Assembly (NCBI GenBank): GCA_052066835.1
Contig: JBQHRJ010000007.1
Direction: 5' to 3' (one strand)
Length of the DNA: 64,000 bases
Source: UBA2821 sp902763335
Lineage (GTDB): Bacteria; Bacillota; Clostridia; Lachnospirales; Lachnospiraceae
Part shown: in pieces, positions 26,029 through 34,051 of the stretch
Numbering within the stretch: the first letter of the stretch is position 1
Layout: each line of letters opens with the position of its first letter
The notes under the pieces: model-generated
Told to the model about the DNA's origin: nothing
The model's database searches: none
The model's input: only the letters and a program-made list of their open reading frames with translations
Translations under genes and position numbers: made by a program

Positions 26029-26469
26029 TTACTTTACTAAATTTTTGTTAAAACGATATCCTACACCCCATACCGTCTGAATATATATTGGTTTGCCAGG
26101 ATTGTCCTCTATCTTTTCCCGAATATTCCGGATATGGCTCATGACAATATTGTGATCACCAAAATAAGGTTCTTTCCAGACTCTATCATATATCTGCTCT
26201 TTGCTGAACACTTTGCCAATATTCTGTGCCAACAAAAGCAGTATTTCAAACTCTGTATAGGTCAGTTCAATCTCATTATTTTCACGAACCACAATCCGTT
26301 TCTGTTCATCAATATAAAGTCCTTCAAAATAAAGCTGCCCGTTTGGGACATCTCCCTGATGCAAAATCTCTGTTTCTCTATTCATACAGGATAAAATGCG
26401 ATTAATAATATATTCCTCATCATCCCTAAATGATAAAATCAGCACCTTCCCAAAAGAACCACCTCCCAT
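26029..26469 (-). CDS. OmpR-type winged-helix protein without a normal receiver domain
   Basis: 146 residues. Residues about 45-146 are an OmpR/PhoB winged helix (ELTYTEFEILLLLAQNIGKV, FSKEQIYDRVWKEPYFGDHN, VMSHIRNIREKIED, TVWGVGYRF). In front of it is only a short segment (KVLILSFRDDEEYIINRILS) instead of a 120-residue receiver, so it has no phospho-acceptor Asp. It may be a receiver-less regulator or the remnant of a response regulator. It has its own terminator and is separated by about 250 bp from the secreted-protein gene; an AT-rich stretch with no convincing gene lies between. Confidence 0.75.
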   Translation of the reverse strand: MGGGSFGKVLILSFRDDEEYIINRILSCMNRETEILHQGDVPNGQLYFEGLYIDEQKRIVVRENNEIELTYTEFEILLLLAQNIGKVFSKEQIYDRVWKEPYFGDHNIVMSHIRNIREKIEDNPGKPIYIQTVWGVGYRFNKNLVK

Positions 26470-26717
26470 TATGCTTGGAATTGTTGCAAATTACTTTCCA
26501 TCTCTAAGGTTCTTGTTTTTTATGCAGCACCTCCGTTTTGCATTTTCTCTAATAACCAATTGTCCTATACCGGCTATAATCAGCAATATTGCAATCGTAT
26601 CAGTCAAAGTAAACGATACCCCTTAGAGAATATCTAAGCATTCGTTTCATAGGCACATGAAAATATGTCTGCTCTGCGACGGCTTTTTTGCAGTCGTGCG
26701 GCAGATTGGTTTAGTTG

Positions 26718-27359
26718 TTATTGGCGAACGGTGTCAGCTTCTTCTTGTGTGAGTTGACCATTTTTAACTGCATCAGAAATGGCTTTATCTAATTCCTCAA
26801 CTGTGGAATAATTGCCAATGTGTACTGTTTTTCCGTTATCCTTTGTTACATCAACACTATAAGAGGAAACTACATCTTCAGTAGGTGGAATCATGGAGTA
26901 GGTATCGCCGTCACCGTTGTCTTTGGAATACAATACTCCATTTTTTATACTTTTCAGAGTTTCTTTATAGCTGGCAATCATGGCATCTACGCTTTCCTGC
27001 GTAAATTCATGGAATACGCCTTGCCCATCATACCAGCCATCTCCGGTTCCAATCAAAGATTCCATTTCTTTTTTCTGTTCGTTCATCCACGCCTCGTATT
27101 CATCGGCTGTCCACCACTGCACATCCGGTGCCGCATTGTTCTTCTCATAATCTGCCTCGTCGACCCAATTTTTACCGTCAACACTGATTTGTCCACCGTC
27201 TGTATCCTGATAAAGAATATCTGCGCCGGATGCGTTTCCTGTTTCGGATGTTGAAACCTTTGGTGTGTCCGAAGCCAATGCGCTTGCATAAGTAACTCCT
27301 GCAATGCTTAAACAGATTGCTCCACACAATCCTATTGCCAAAATTTTTTTGTTCTTCAT
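26718..27359 (-). CDS. Secreted protein next to a two-component system
   Basis: 213 residues with a clear signal peptide (MKNKKILAIGLCGAICLSIA ending near TYASALA). The mature part is acidic and includes two Trp-rich motifs (VDGKNWVDEADYE, VQWWTADEYEAWMNEQKKEM), a GxGDGWYDGQG turn and a C-terminal helical hairpin (STVEELDKAISDAVKNGQLT). I do not recognise the family. It follows the histidine kinase gene on the same strand, 97 bp on, so it is probably controlled by, or feeds back on, that system at the cell surface. Confidence 0.65.
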   Translation of the reverse strand: MKNKKILAIGLCGAICLSIAGVTYASALASDTPKVSTSETGNASGADILYQDTDGGQISVDGKNWVDEADYEKNNAAPDVQWWTADEYEAWMNEQKKEMESLIGTGDGWYDGQGVFHEFTQESVDAMIASYKETLKSIKNGVLYSKDNGDGDTYSMIPPTEDVVSSYSVDVTKDNGKTVHIGNYSTVEELDKAISDAVKNGQLTQEEADTVRQ

Positions 27360-27456
27360 AGATAAGACCTCGCTTTCTAAAAATTATAGCTGCCCTATTG
27401 AGGACAGCTATAATATAACAAAGCAACTTGGATATAGTTTGCATGGATTATGGATT

Positions 27457-28917
27457 TTAGATGGAGTTGTCTATCGGCTGCGTGCAGGGCAATTCAAACC
27501 AAAACAGTACACCATTGCTTGTATTTGAAATGCCGTACTTTGCATGGTGCATTTTCATAATTTTATGAACAATATAAAGTCCTAATCCGGTTCCGCCTGT
27601 ATTGCGGTTACGAGATGCGTCTGCCCGATAGAAAGCTTCAAACAAATGTGGGATAGCATCATCAGACACATGGACACCTGTATTTTCAATTTCACCACGA
27701 ATCGTACCATGCATATCAGACAAAGATATACGAATCAATTCACCACTTGGCGAATAGCGAATTGCGTTTACCAATATATTTTGAATTGCCCGCTCCATCT
27801 GCGCTTGTTCCACTTCACAATAAAGGCGGGTAGGAATATTTGCTTCAAGACGCTGTTTCTTTTCTTCCAATAAATCTGTTACTGTGGCAACCTGTACCCG
27901 AAATATTTCCGCAAAATCAACGGTTTTATATTCGGATTCTTGAGTTCCCTCTGCTTTAGAAACATACAACAGCTCTTTTACCAACTTTTCCATCCTATCA
28001 ACAACGGCAAGGGAACGCTCCATGTACTCTATGTGGTTTTCATAGCCGCAGACTCCGTTCAGCATCCCCGCTAAGTGTCCTTTCAAAATGGTCAATGGTG
28101 TTTTCAGTTCATGGGATGCTGCTGAGAAAAAGTCTACCCTCTGTCTTTCTAACGCCTGTTCCTTTTCAATATCTGTTTTGAGCTGTTGGTTTGCAGTTTG
28201 AAGATCGTTCAATGCAGAGGATAGCGAAGCAGACAATGAATTTAGATTTTGCGCCAAACACCCTAATTCATCTTCTCGTCCTGTACTACATTGACCGGAA
28301 AAATCCAGTTCCGCCATTTGCTTTGAAATCTTGCTCAGTCGCACAATAGGTCGAGTGATGTACCTTGCATAGAGCCATGCACAAAGGAGAGAAAGCAGAA
28401 AAACCATTAGGATGACATACGGAAGTATAGACAGCAATACCTTTGTTGCCTGCTGTACAACGAACAAATCCGTTTGAACTGCCAATGTATAAGCAGTACC
28501 GTTTTTTAGCGTGAACGGATAAAAATTCGTCGTAGTTGCCCCGGATGGTTGCATATCTATGAACGACTCATCTTCATCAAATGTAACTGTGTGGTCTGCC
28601 GAAATAGTAGATGTTTCCGTTGATGTCTCATTCGGATATATAATAGAGCCATTACTATCCTCAATCCAAAAAGCAGCATTTGTTTCCTTTGAAAAATTAG
28701 ATATATCATTTTCGCAATCAGATATATTGTCAAAGGATATCATTTGCTCAACAAGGTGCATAGCGGCTTTCTCCGTAGCCGCATTTATCAAATTGGAATA
28801 TGTCGTAGGCAACAACTTTGAGATGAAGAAATATGTTCCGCTGCAAGCTGCACCCAGTAGAAGAAATGTAATTATAAAAATCTTGACGGATAACCGTTGC
28901 TTAATGTACTTTGTCAA
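27457..28917 (-). CDS. Sensor histidine kinase
   Basis: 486 residues. An N-terminal membrane helix (KIFIITFLLLGAACSGTYFF) and a second near 170 (ILPYVILMVFLLSLLCAWLY) enclose an extracellular sensor of about 130 residues. A HAMP domain, the HisKA helix with FFSAASHELKTPLTILKGHL (His near 268), the N box QNILVNAIRYS and the G boxes GTGLGLYIVHKI follow. The start overlaps the end of the response-regulator gene by 17 bp. It resembles VanS/BceS-like kinases, but the signal is unknown. Confidence 0.87.
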   Translation of the reverse strand: MTKYIKQRLSVKIFIITFLLLGAACSGTYFFISKLLPTTYSNLINAATEKAAMHLVEQMISFDNISDCENDISNFSKETNAAFWIEDSNGSIIYPNETSTETSTISADHTVTFDEDESFIDMQPSGATTTNFYPFTLKNGTAYTLAVQTDLFVVQQATKVLLSILPYVILMVFLLSLLCAWLYARYITRPIVRLSKISKQMAELDFSGQCSTGREDELGCLAQNLNSLSASLSSALNDLQTANQQLKTDIEKEQALERQRVDFFSAASHELKTPLTILKGHLAGMLNGVCGYENHIEYMERSLAVVDRMEKLVKELLYVSKAEGTQESEYKTVDFAEIFRVQVATVTDLLEEKKQRLEANIPTRLYCEVEQAQMERAIQNILVNAIRYSPSGELIRISLSDMHGTIRGEIENTGVHVSDDAIPHLFEAFYRADASRNRNTGGTGLGLYIVHKIMKMHHAKYGISNTSNGVLFWFELPCTQPIDNSI

Positions 28918-29566
28918 TTCTGTATCCCACCCCTCTGATTGTTTTTATATAGTCAGCATTTAACTTTTTGCGAATGTTCTTTATGTGACTGTCAACAATC
29001 CGTTCTTCGACCTCCAAATCCTCCGACCACAATCGTTCAAGCAACATTTGCCGAGTAAAGACTTTCCCTTGATTTTCAAGCATAAGCCGAAGAAGCATAA
29101 ACTCTTTGCTGGTCAAAACGACTTCGTTTCCTTTGTGATATACATGAAACCCGTCATTATCCATACTCAATTCTTTATAGGTGAGCAGGGATTGATTTTG
29201 ATTTTCCGCAGTCCTACGGCGAAAAATAGCCGCAATCTTACATAGCAGGATTTTGGGTGAAAAGGGCTTTGGAATGTAATCATCAATCTGCTGTTCAAAA
29301 CCCCGTAACTGGTTTTCTTCATCTGAAAGTGCAGTAAGCATGATGATAGGAACTTGTGACCTCTTGCGAATGACCTCACATACACCATAACCGTCGATTT
29401 TAGGGAGCATAATGTCTAACAGCACAAGGTCGATTGTATCATCAAACATTGCAATCCCAGTCACGCCATCAGACGCAACGGCAACTTCATAGCCTGCATC
29501 AACCAAATGGTTTTTCAGTATATCTTGAATATCCAAGTCGTCCTCAACAACTAAAATTTTCTGCAT
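28901..29566 (-). CDS. OmpR-family response regulator
   Basis: 221 residues from ATG 29566, which has GGAGG seven bases upstream; a longer frame to 29596 lacks a ribosome site. The receiver holds VVEDDLDIQ, the phospho-acceptor in LVLLDIMLPKIDGYG, TALSDEENQL and the conserved Lys in YIPKPF. The DNA-binding half is a winged helix (VVLTSKEFMLLRLMLENQGK, RIVDSHIKNIRKKLN, TIRGVGYRID). It overlaps the kinase gene and together they form a complete two-component system carried by the mobilizable element. Confidence 0.87.
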   Translation of the reverse strand: MQKILVVEDDLDIQDILKNHLVDAGYEVAVASDGVTGIAMFDDTIDLVLLDIMLPKIDGYGVCEVIRKRSQVPIIMLTALSDEENQLRGFEQQIDDYIPKPFSPKILLCKIAAIFRRRTAENQNQSLLTYKELSMDNDGFHVYHKGNEVVLTSKEFMLLRLMLENQGKVFTRQMLLERLWSEDLEVEERIVDSHIKNIRKKLNADYIKTIRGVGYRIDKVH

Positions 29567-29623
29567 TATTCCACCTCCAAGTCTGTAGTGTATCATAGTT
29601 TTTTGAATTTCCGATGAAGCGTG

Positions 29624-29809
29624 CTATTCTTTCTTGTCTCCGAAAGACTTCCTGCGTCCATCAACAGGCTTTTCAGCATCCTTTGGTATCAGCCACATAT
29701 ACCCAAGTTTAGAAGCACCCGGTATTCGGTTTTCTTTGCAAAGTATCTGTACTCGCCTTTCTGAAATGCCCCATTTTTCCGCTGCCTGCGGTGCAGACAT
29801 ATATTCCAT
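29624..29809 (-). CDS. Small HTH protein, excisionase-like
   Basis: 61 residues: EYMSAPQAAEKWGISERRVQ then ILCKENRIPGASKLGYMWLI, a MerR/Xis-type winged helix with the usual GxxxxGxxWxIP end. Such proteins act as recombination directionality factors or as regulators. In an element with a large serine recombinase a directionality factor is expected, and this is the best candidate by size, though it lies next to the response regulator rather than the recombinase. The gene-free 200 bp upstream contain AT-rich promoter-like sequence. Confidence 0.65.
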   Translation of the reverse strand: MEYMSAPQAAEKWGISERRVQILCKENRIPGASKLGYMWLIPKDAEKPVDGRRKSFGDKKE

Positions 29810-30008
29810 AGCTTCATCTATCCCTTCTCTTATGGTTTCAGCATGATTATACTCGGATAGCCGAACAATAGCAAGATATGAATTGTGAGTTAGGGCAACT
29901 ATGTAACTATGTAAACGTAATGTAAATGTATCACGATTCTATAGTTTTATACATTTTAAAACATCCGGCACACCCTCCGGGAGTGTCGAAAGACAAGAAT
30001 AGCAAGCA

Positions 30009-30179
30009 CTACCTTTTCCTCCGCTTAGAGTAATACTTCCCGCACCACACAATCCTGCACCGGAAGCTCTGCTTACAGTCATACACACACTTCTTGCACT
30101 GATCATTATACTGTATCCTGTTCTTGTCATTCAAAAAGAACACCCACAACCGTTTTTCTTTTTTGCCCATCCTCGCCAC
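30009..30179 (-). CDS. Small Cys-rich protein
   Basis: About 56 residues, read from GTG 30179 with AGGAGGG seven bases upstream: VARMGKKEKRLWVFFLNDKN then RIQYNDQCKKCVYDCKQSFR and CRIVWCGKYYSKRRKR. Four or more Cys (CKKC, YDCKQSF, then two further Cys) suggest a small zinc-binding knuckle with a very basic tail, so nucleic-acid binding is plausible. Similar short proteins are common in clostridial mobile elements as far as I recall. A longer version starting upstream is possible but has no good ribosome site. Confidence 0.55.
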   Translation of the reverse strand: MARMGKKEKRLWVFFLNDKNRIQYNDQCKKCVYDCKQSFRCRIVWCGKYYSKRRKR

Positions 30180-30321
30180 TGCGATACCCTCCTGCAAAAT
30201 GTTCAAATTATGTAGCCTTTTTTCGTTTTTTATGCCCTTTAAGCGTATCAAAAGGCTTTCAAGGCATATTTACCGTCCCTTCATCAGGAACGCCTTAAAT
30301 CGTCCATTTCCTGTCAGAAAA

Positions 30322-30347
30322 GGCAATCAGTGTTCAAACCGATTGCC
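30322..30347 (-). terminator. Terminator after the recombinase/122-residue gene pair
   Basis: GGCAATC pairs with GATTGCC across a 12-base loop; followed on the minus strand by TTTTCTG. Confidence 0.6.
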
Positions 30348-30370
30348 CCCTCAGATGTTGTGACACTTTC

Positions 30371-30739
30371 TTATTCCGTCTGTATCTGCCGGAATGCTTC
30401 TTCAAAATGTGCTAAAACCTTATCCCTTTCTGCCCGCTGTTCCTTTGTCAATGACGGTTCATAATCTTCAAATTCTTCTGTCCCGTTAACCTTTGCCTTA
30501 TCCACAATCCAGCAGAATTTCCATTTACCCAACAGGTGATGATACAAGTCCTCTGCATTGTCGTAGCTGGAATTATTCTCAAAGTATCCGTCCATGTAAT
30601 ACTCCAGTACAATAAAGCCGAACCTGACATCATATACCACACACATATCTCCCAATTCATCCATCATGCTGCGGAACAGTTCCACAACCTTTGTACACTT
30701 TCTGATTTCTTCCTGTTTCATAAGCTCTCTATCCTCCAT
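30371..30739 (-). CDS. Uncharacterised 122-residue protein, relative of 49688-50053
   Basis: KCTKVVELFRSMMDELGDMC then VVYDVRFGFIVLEYYMDGYF, an aromatic-rich alpha/beta core, and a charged C-terminal helix (LTKEQRAERDKVLAHFEEAF). The core lines up with the 121-residue protein encoded at 49688-50053 in the host conjugative element (CRQVADAFAELYELENILVM, GRYGFVKLQYYTENQGF), so the two seem to be members of one family. It begins 4 bp after the recombinase stop and is probably translated with it. Function unknown. Confidence 0.65.
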   Translation of the reverse strand: MEDRELMKQEEIRKCTKVVELFRSMMDELGDMCVVYDVRFGFIVLEYYMDGYFENNSSYDNAEDLYHHLLGKWKFCWIVDKAKVNGTEEFEDYEPSLTKEQRAERDKVLAHFEEAFRQIQTE

Positions 30740-30743
30740 ACCC

Positions 30744-32570
30744 TTAACCGTTTACTGTTACTTCCTTTGATTTCTGTTCTTCCTCTTCGATACGCTTTCT
30801 CCGCTTTTCCATGTATCTGCGGTTATATTCTGCTTTTTTTGCCCTGCGTGCTTTCAGCTTTTCGTGCTCTGCAATTTCTTCCGCAGTCGGCTCTTTTACA
30901 GGCAGTTCAAACTTTCCGATAAAATTCAGGTAAATCTCCACTTCCTGTACCCTCTCGCCACTTGAATAATCCGCTTCATGGACAAGTATCTTTTCCACAA
31001 ATTCATTCAGCATGGGGGTAGTTAATTCACTGAAATCCGTATAGCGTTTCACAAGTTCTATGAATTTGTCTGCCCGGACTGTATCACTCTCATATTTTTC
31101 AATCTCGGCTTTGGCATTTTCCATTGATATTTCAAGGGTGTCCTGTTCATTTTCAAACTCGCTGAGCATAAATTCAAAACGCTTGTCAGACAGCTTTCCG
31201 CTTATATTATCCTCATACAGTTTCTTCATTAGCATATTCAGCTCGTTTACACGCTTGGTATCCTGTGCAATTTTTCGTTTCAAAGACTTTATGCTCTCTT
31301 TCTGCTTGTCTCTCGAAGAGGAATATATCCTGTTGATAAATTCCTCCTCATTGGTAATCACATAATCACTGACCGCTTTGATGGTTTCCAGCACCAGCTT
31401 TCTTACAACCTCTGTCCTGATATAATGCTGGCTGCACTGTTTATCATAACTCTGTCTGCTTAAGTTATAGGTGGAACAGTTATACTCATCACGATCCGGT
31501 CTGCGTTTTCCATTTAATTCCCCTTTCCAATTTCTTGCCCTTCCTGCTCCGCCACGATGGTTATACATTTTCGCACCGCAATCGGCACAATACAACAGTC
31601 CCGTAAATGGATTGGCTTCACCGACTGTATCCGTCCTGCGGACAGTCGTTCTCAGCTCCTGCACCTTATTCCACATTTCTTCAGAAACGATTGCTTCCTG
31701 TGTATTCTTAAAAATAACCCAGTCCTCTTTTGGTGTCTTTTTTGCCCTCTTATCCTTGTAGGACTCTTTATAAGAGCGGAAATTTACGGTATGCCCCATA
31801 TACTCCGGCTTGGAAAGAATATCCCTCACCGTTGCCCCACGCCACACATAAGGGGTTGCAGTATTATTGTTGGAACGACAGGTTCCAAGTCCCCGCTTGG
31901 CAAGATAATAGGATGGACGCTCGATTTGTTCCTCCGACAGTATCCTTGCAATCTCATAGGGTCCTTTCCCCTCCAGAGACATCCGGTATATCCTGCGCAC
32001 CACCTCGGCAGCTTCTTCGTCAATTACCCACTGGTTTTTATCTTCCTCACTTTTCCGGTAACCGTAAATGGCATTATTGGTGGTGTGTTTTCCCTCCATT
32101 CCCCTTGCACGAAGCACCGTAGTCACTTTCCGGCTAGAGTCACGAATGTACCACTCATTCATGATGTTTAGAAACGGGGCGAACTCACTGCTCTCCCTTT
32201 TCTGATTGTCAACTCCGTTTGCAATCGCAATAAAGTGAACTTCCTTTTCCTTGAACATGACCTCCGTATAAAAGCCCACCTGCAGATAGTCACGCCCTAT
32301 CCGGCTCATATCCTTTACAATGACTGTGCCAATGCTTCCGTCCTCAATTCCTGCTACCATTCTTTTCCAGTCCGGTCTGTCAAATGAACCGCCGGAATAA
32401 CCGTCATCTGTGAAATGCTCTATGTTGGTATAGCCATTCTGTTTTGCATAGTCCTCAAGCATCTTCTTCTGGTTGACGATACTGTTACTGTCCCCTACCA
32501 TTTCATCATCACGAGAAAGTCTTTCGTAGAGGGCAGTAATCTTTTCATTTTCTGCTTTTTTTGTTCTCAT
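30744..32570 (-). CDS. Large serine recombinase (TnpX/TndX type)
   Basis: 608 residues. The resolvase domain carries the catalytic Ser in ALYERLSRDD (Ser19) and the conserved GYSGGSFDRPDWKRM and VKDMSRIGRDYL. The Recombinase domain (IYGYRKSEEDKNQWVIDEEA) and a zinc ribbon (LLYCADCGAKMYNHRG, CSTYN) follow. A coiled coil and a DUF4368-like tail (LTTPMLNEFVEKILVHEADY) finish the protein. It ends the mobilizable element at its right side, 20 bp from the terminal inverted repeat, and would catalyse integration into and excision from topB. Confidence 0.92.
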   Translation of the reverse strand: MRTKKAENEKITALYERLSRDDEMVGDSNSIVNQKKMLEDYAKQNGYTNIEHFTDDGYSGGSFDRPDWKRMVAGIEDGSIGTVIVKDMSRIGRDYLQVGFYTEVMFKEKEVHFIAIANGVDNQKRESSEFAPFLNIMNEWYIRDSSRKVTTVLRARGMEGKHTTNNAIYGYRKSEEDKNQWVIDEEAAEVVRRIYRMSLEGKGPYEIARILSEEQIERPSYYLAKRGLGTCRSNNNTATPYVWRGATVRDILSKPEYMGHTVNFRSYKESYKDKRAKKTPKEDWVIFKNTQEAIVSEEMWNKVQELRTTVRRTDTVGEANPFTGLLYCADCGAKMYNHRGGAGRARNWKGELNGKRRPDRDEYNCSTYNLSRQSYDKQCSQHYIRTEVVRKLVLETIKAVSDYVITNEEEFINRIYSSSRDKQKESIKSLKRKIAQDTKRVNELNMLMKKLYEDNISGKLSDKRFEFMLSEFENEQDTLEISMENAKAEIEKYESDTVRADKFIELVKRYTDFSELTTPMLNEFVEKILVHEADYSSGERVQEVEIYLNFIGKFELPVKEPTAEEIAEHEKLKARRAKKAEYNRRYMEKRRKRIEEEEQKSKEVTVNG

Positions 32571-32590
32571 TTTTTGTCCTTTCTTGTGCT

Positions 32591-32616
32591 TTTTTCTTAA
32601 CTACCCTTTACAATAT
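32591..32616 (-). repeat. Terminal inverted repeat of the mobilizable element (recombinase side)
   Basis: 26 bp; inverted copy of 23333-23358 with two mismatches. It lies between the recombinase start and the topB break. Confidence 0.8.
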
Positions 32617-32618
32617 AA

Positions 32619-34049
32619 GTCCTCCGTGAAGTGTTTCGGTGGTACAGTGAAATGTTCACTTACCTTTGTTTCCTCCACAGGAATGTTCATTCCTTCGGAA
32701 AGTTCCGGCAGCTTCTTCTCCTTTTCATCGGCAGCATCCTTTTCCTCTGTTGTCTTATAGGAACGCTTAAACGCATCCTCAAAGTCCTTCCAGCCATTTC
32801 TCACAACCTCTTTTCCGGATACCTTAAAAGTAATATCTCCGCATCGAAGCTCCGCTTTTGTTGTATTGTAAATGTGCTTTTCCCCAGCGGCACACAACAG
32901 ACGGTTGGCACACAGGGATAAGATTTTCATTTCCGTTTCCGGCAATGCTGTAAGGTCTGCCTTTGCTATCTCCATTGTGGGGATAATGGCATGGTGGTCT
33001 GTAACCTTCTTACTGTTTAACACACGCTTAATATCCGGATGAAATATGATATTTTGTTCAAACAGAATGGAAGCAAAAATTGCATCAATCACACTTTTTG
33101 CAGTCTGCTCCATATCATCGGACAAATACTGGCTGTCCGTTCTCGGATAGGTACAGAGCTTCTTTTCATAAAGGCTCTGGGTATATTCCAATGTCTGCTT
33201 TGCGGTGAAACCAAATAATCGATTGGCATCCCTCTGAAGCGTGGTAAGGTCATAGAGCTTTGGCGGTGCCACAGTTTTTTCTTCCTTTAATACTGATGTG
33301 ACAAGTGCCTGACCGCCTGCACAGATATTTGCAACCTTCTCCGCTTCTGCTTTACTGTTTATCTTATCCGTGACAGCATCCACACCACCACCAATGATGT
33401 GTGCCATGTAATAGGCTTCCTTCTTAAAATTCATAATCTTTGTTTCCCGGTCAACCAGCATGGCAAGGGTAGGTGTCTGTACCCTACCCACTTTCAAGAC
33501 CTTGCCGCCATAAAGCACCGTAAAAAGTCTTGTACCGTTCAATCCCACAAGCCAGTCTGCCTGCTGTCTGCAAAGTGCCGATTCATACAAATGATCATAT
33601 TCACTTCCCGGTTTCAATTCTGCAAAACCCTCCCGGATCGCACTTTCCTCCATAGACGAAATCCACAGACGCTTCATGGGCTTATTACAGACTGCCATTT
33701 CATAAACCAGACGGAAGATAAGCTCTCCCTCCCGTCCGGCATCGGTAGCACATACCACACTGTCTACTCTTGCCTCATGCATCAGTTCCTTTAACACCCT
33801 GTACTGTGCTGCTGTATCCTTTTTTACTTCATGCTTCCATTGTTCCGGTATCATGGGAAGACTCTCATAGCTCCACTTTTTCCATGCATCAAAATAGGCA
33901 TCCGGCTGTGCCAACTCAACCAAATGCCCTACACACCACGAAACAATGTATCCGTTTCCCTCCATATAGCCGTCTTTTCTCTCATTCGCCCCGATTACGC
34001 CTGCAATGGACTGTGCCACGCTTGGCTTTTCCGCTATTACCAACTGCAT
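32619..34049 (-). pseudogene. topB: topB 5' part (topoisomerase III N-terminus), split by mobilizable element
   Basis: About 477 topoisomerase residues, then five foreign codons and a stop at 32601. The Toprim domain is complete (LVIAEKPSVAQSIAGVIGAN, VCATDAGREGELIF) and the active-site region CTYPRTDSQYLSDDM includes the catalytic Tyr. The sequence breaks at PPKHFTED, where homologues as I recall them continue with SLL-type residues; that continuation is found at 23326 downward. The fragment retains most of the catalytic core but lacks the conserved GLGTPATRA motif and zinc finger. It may be inactive until the inserted element leaves. Confidence 0.88.
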
Positions 34050-34051
34050 CC

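Larger units (their letters stand above)
23323..32624. mobile_element. Integrative mobilizable element inserted in topB
   Basis: Bounded by 26-bp terminal inverted repeats with two mismatches (23333-23358 and 32591-32616; shared core AAGGGTAGTTAAGAAAAA). Contents, from its right end: large serine recombinase, a 122-residue protein, a Cys-rich small protein, an HTH protein, response regulator, histidine kinase, secreted protein, winged-helix protein, DUF3847 protein, oriT-like region, MOBQ relaxase and TnpW. It has no mating-pair genes, so it would need a helper conjugation machine such as the element it sits in. The exact crossover bases are uncertain by a few positions. Confidence 0.85.

Noticed and set aside
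26500..26625. Short minus-strand frame with a hydrophobic stretch (TDTIAILLIIAGIGQLVI)
   Set aside because: It has no ATG or GTG start after the upstream stop, only a TTG with a poorly spaced ribosome site; left unannotated.
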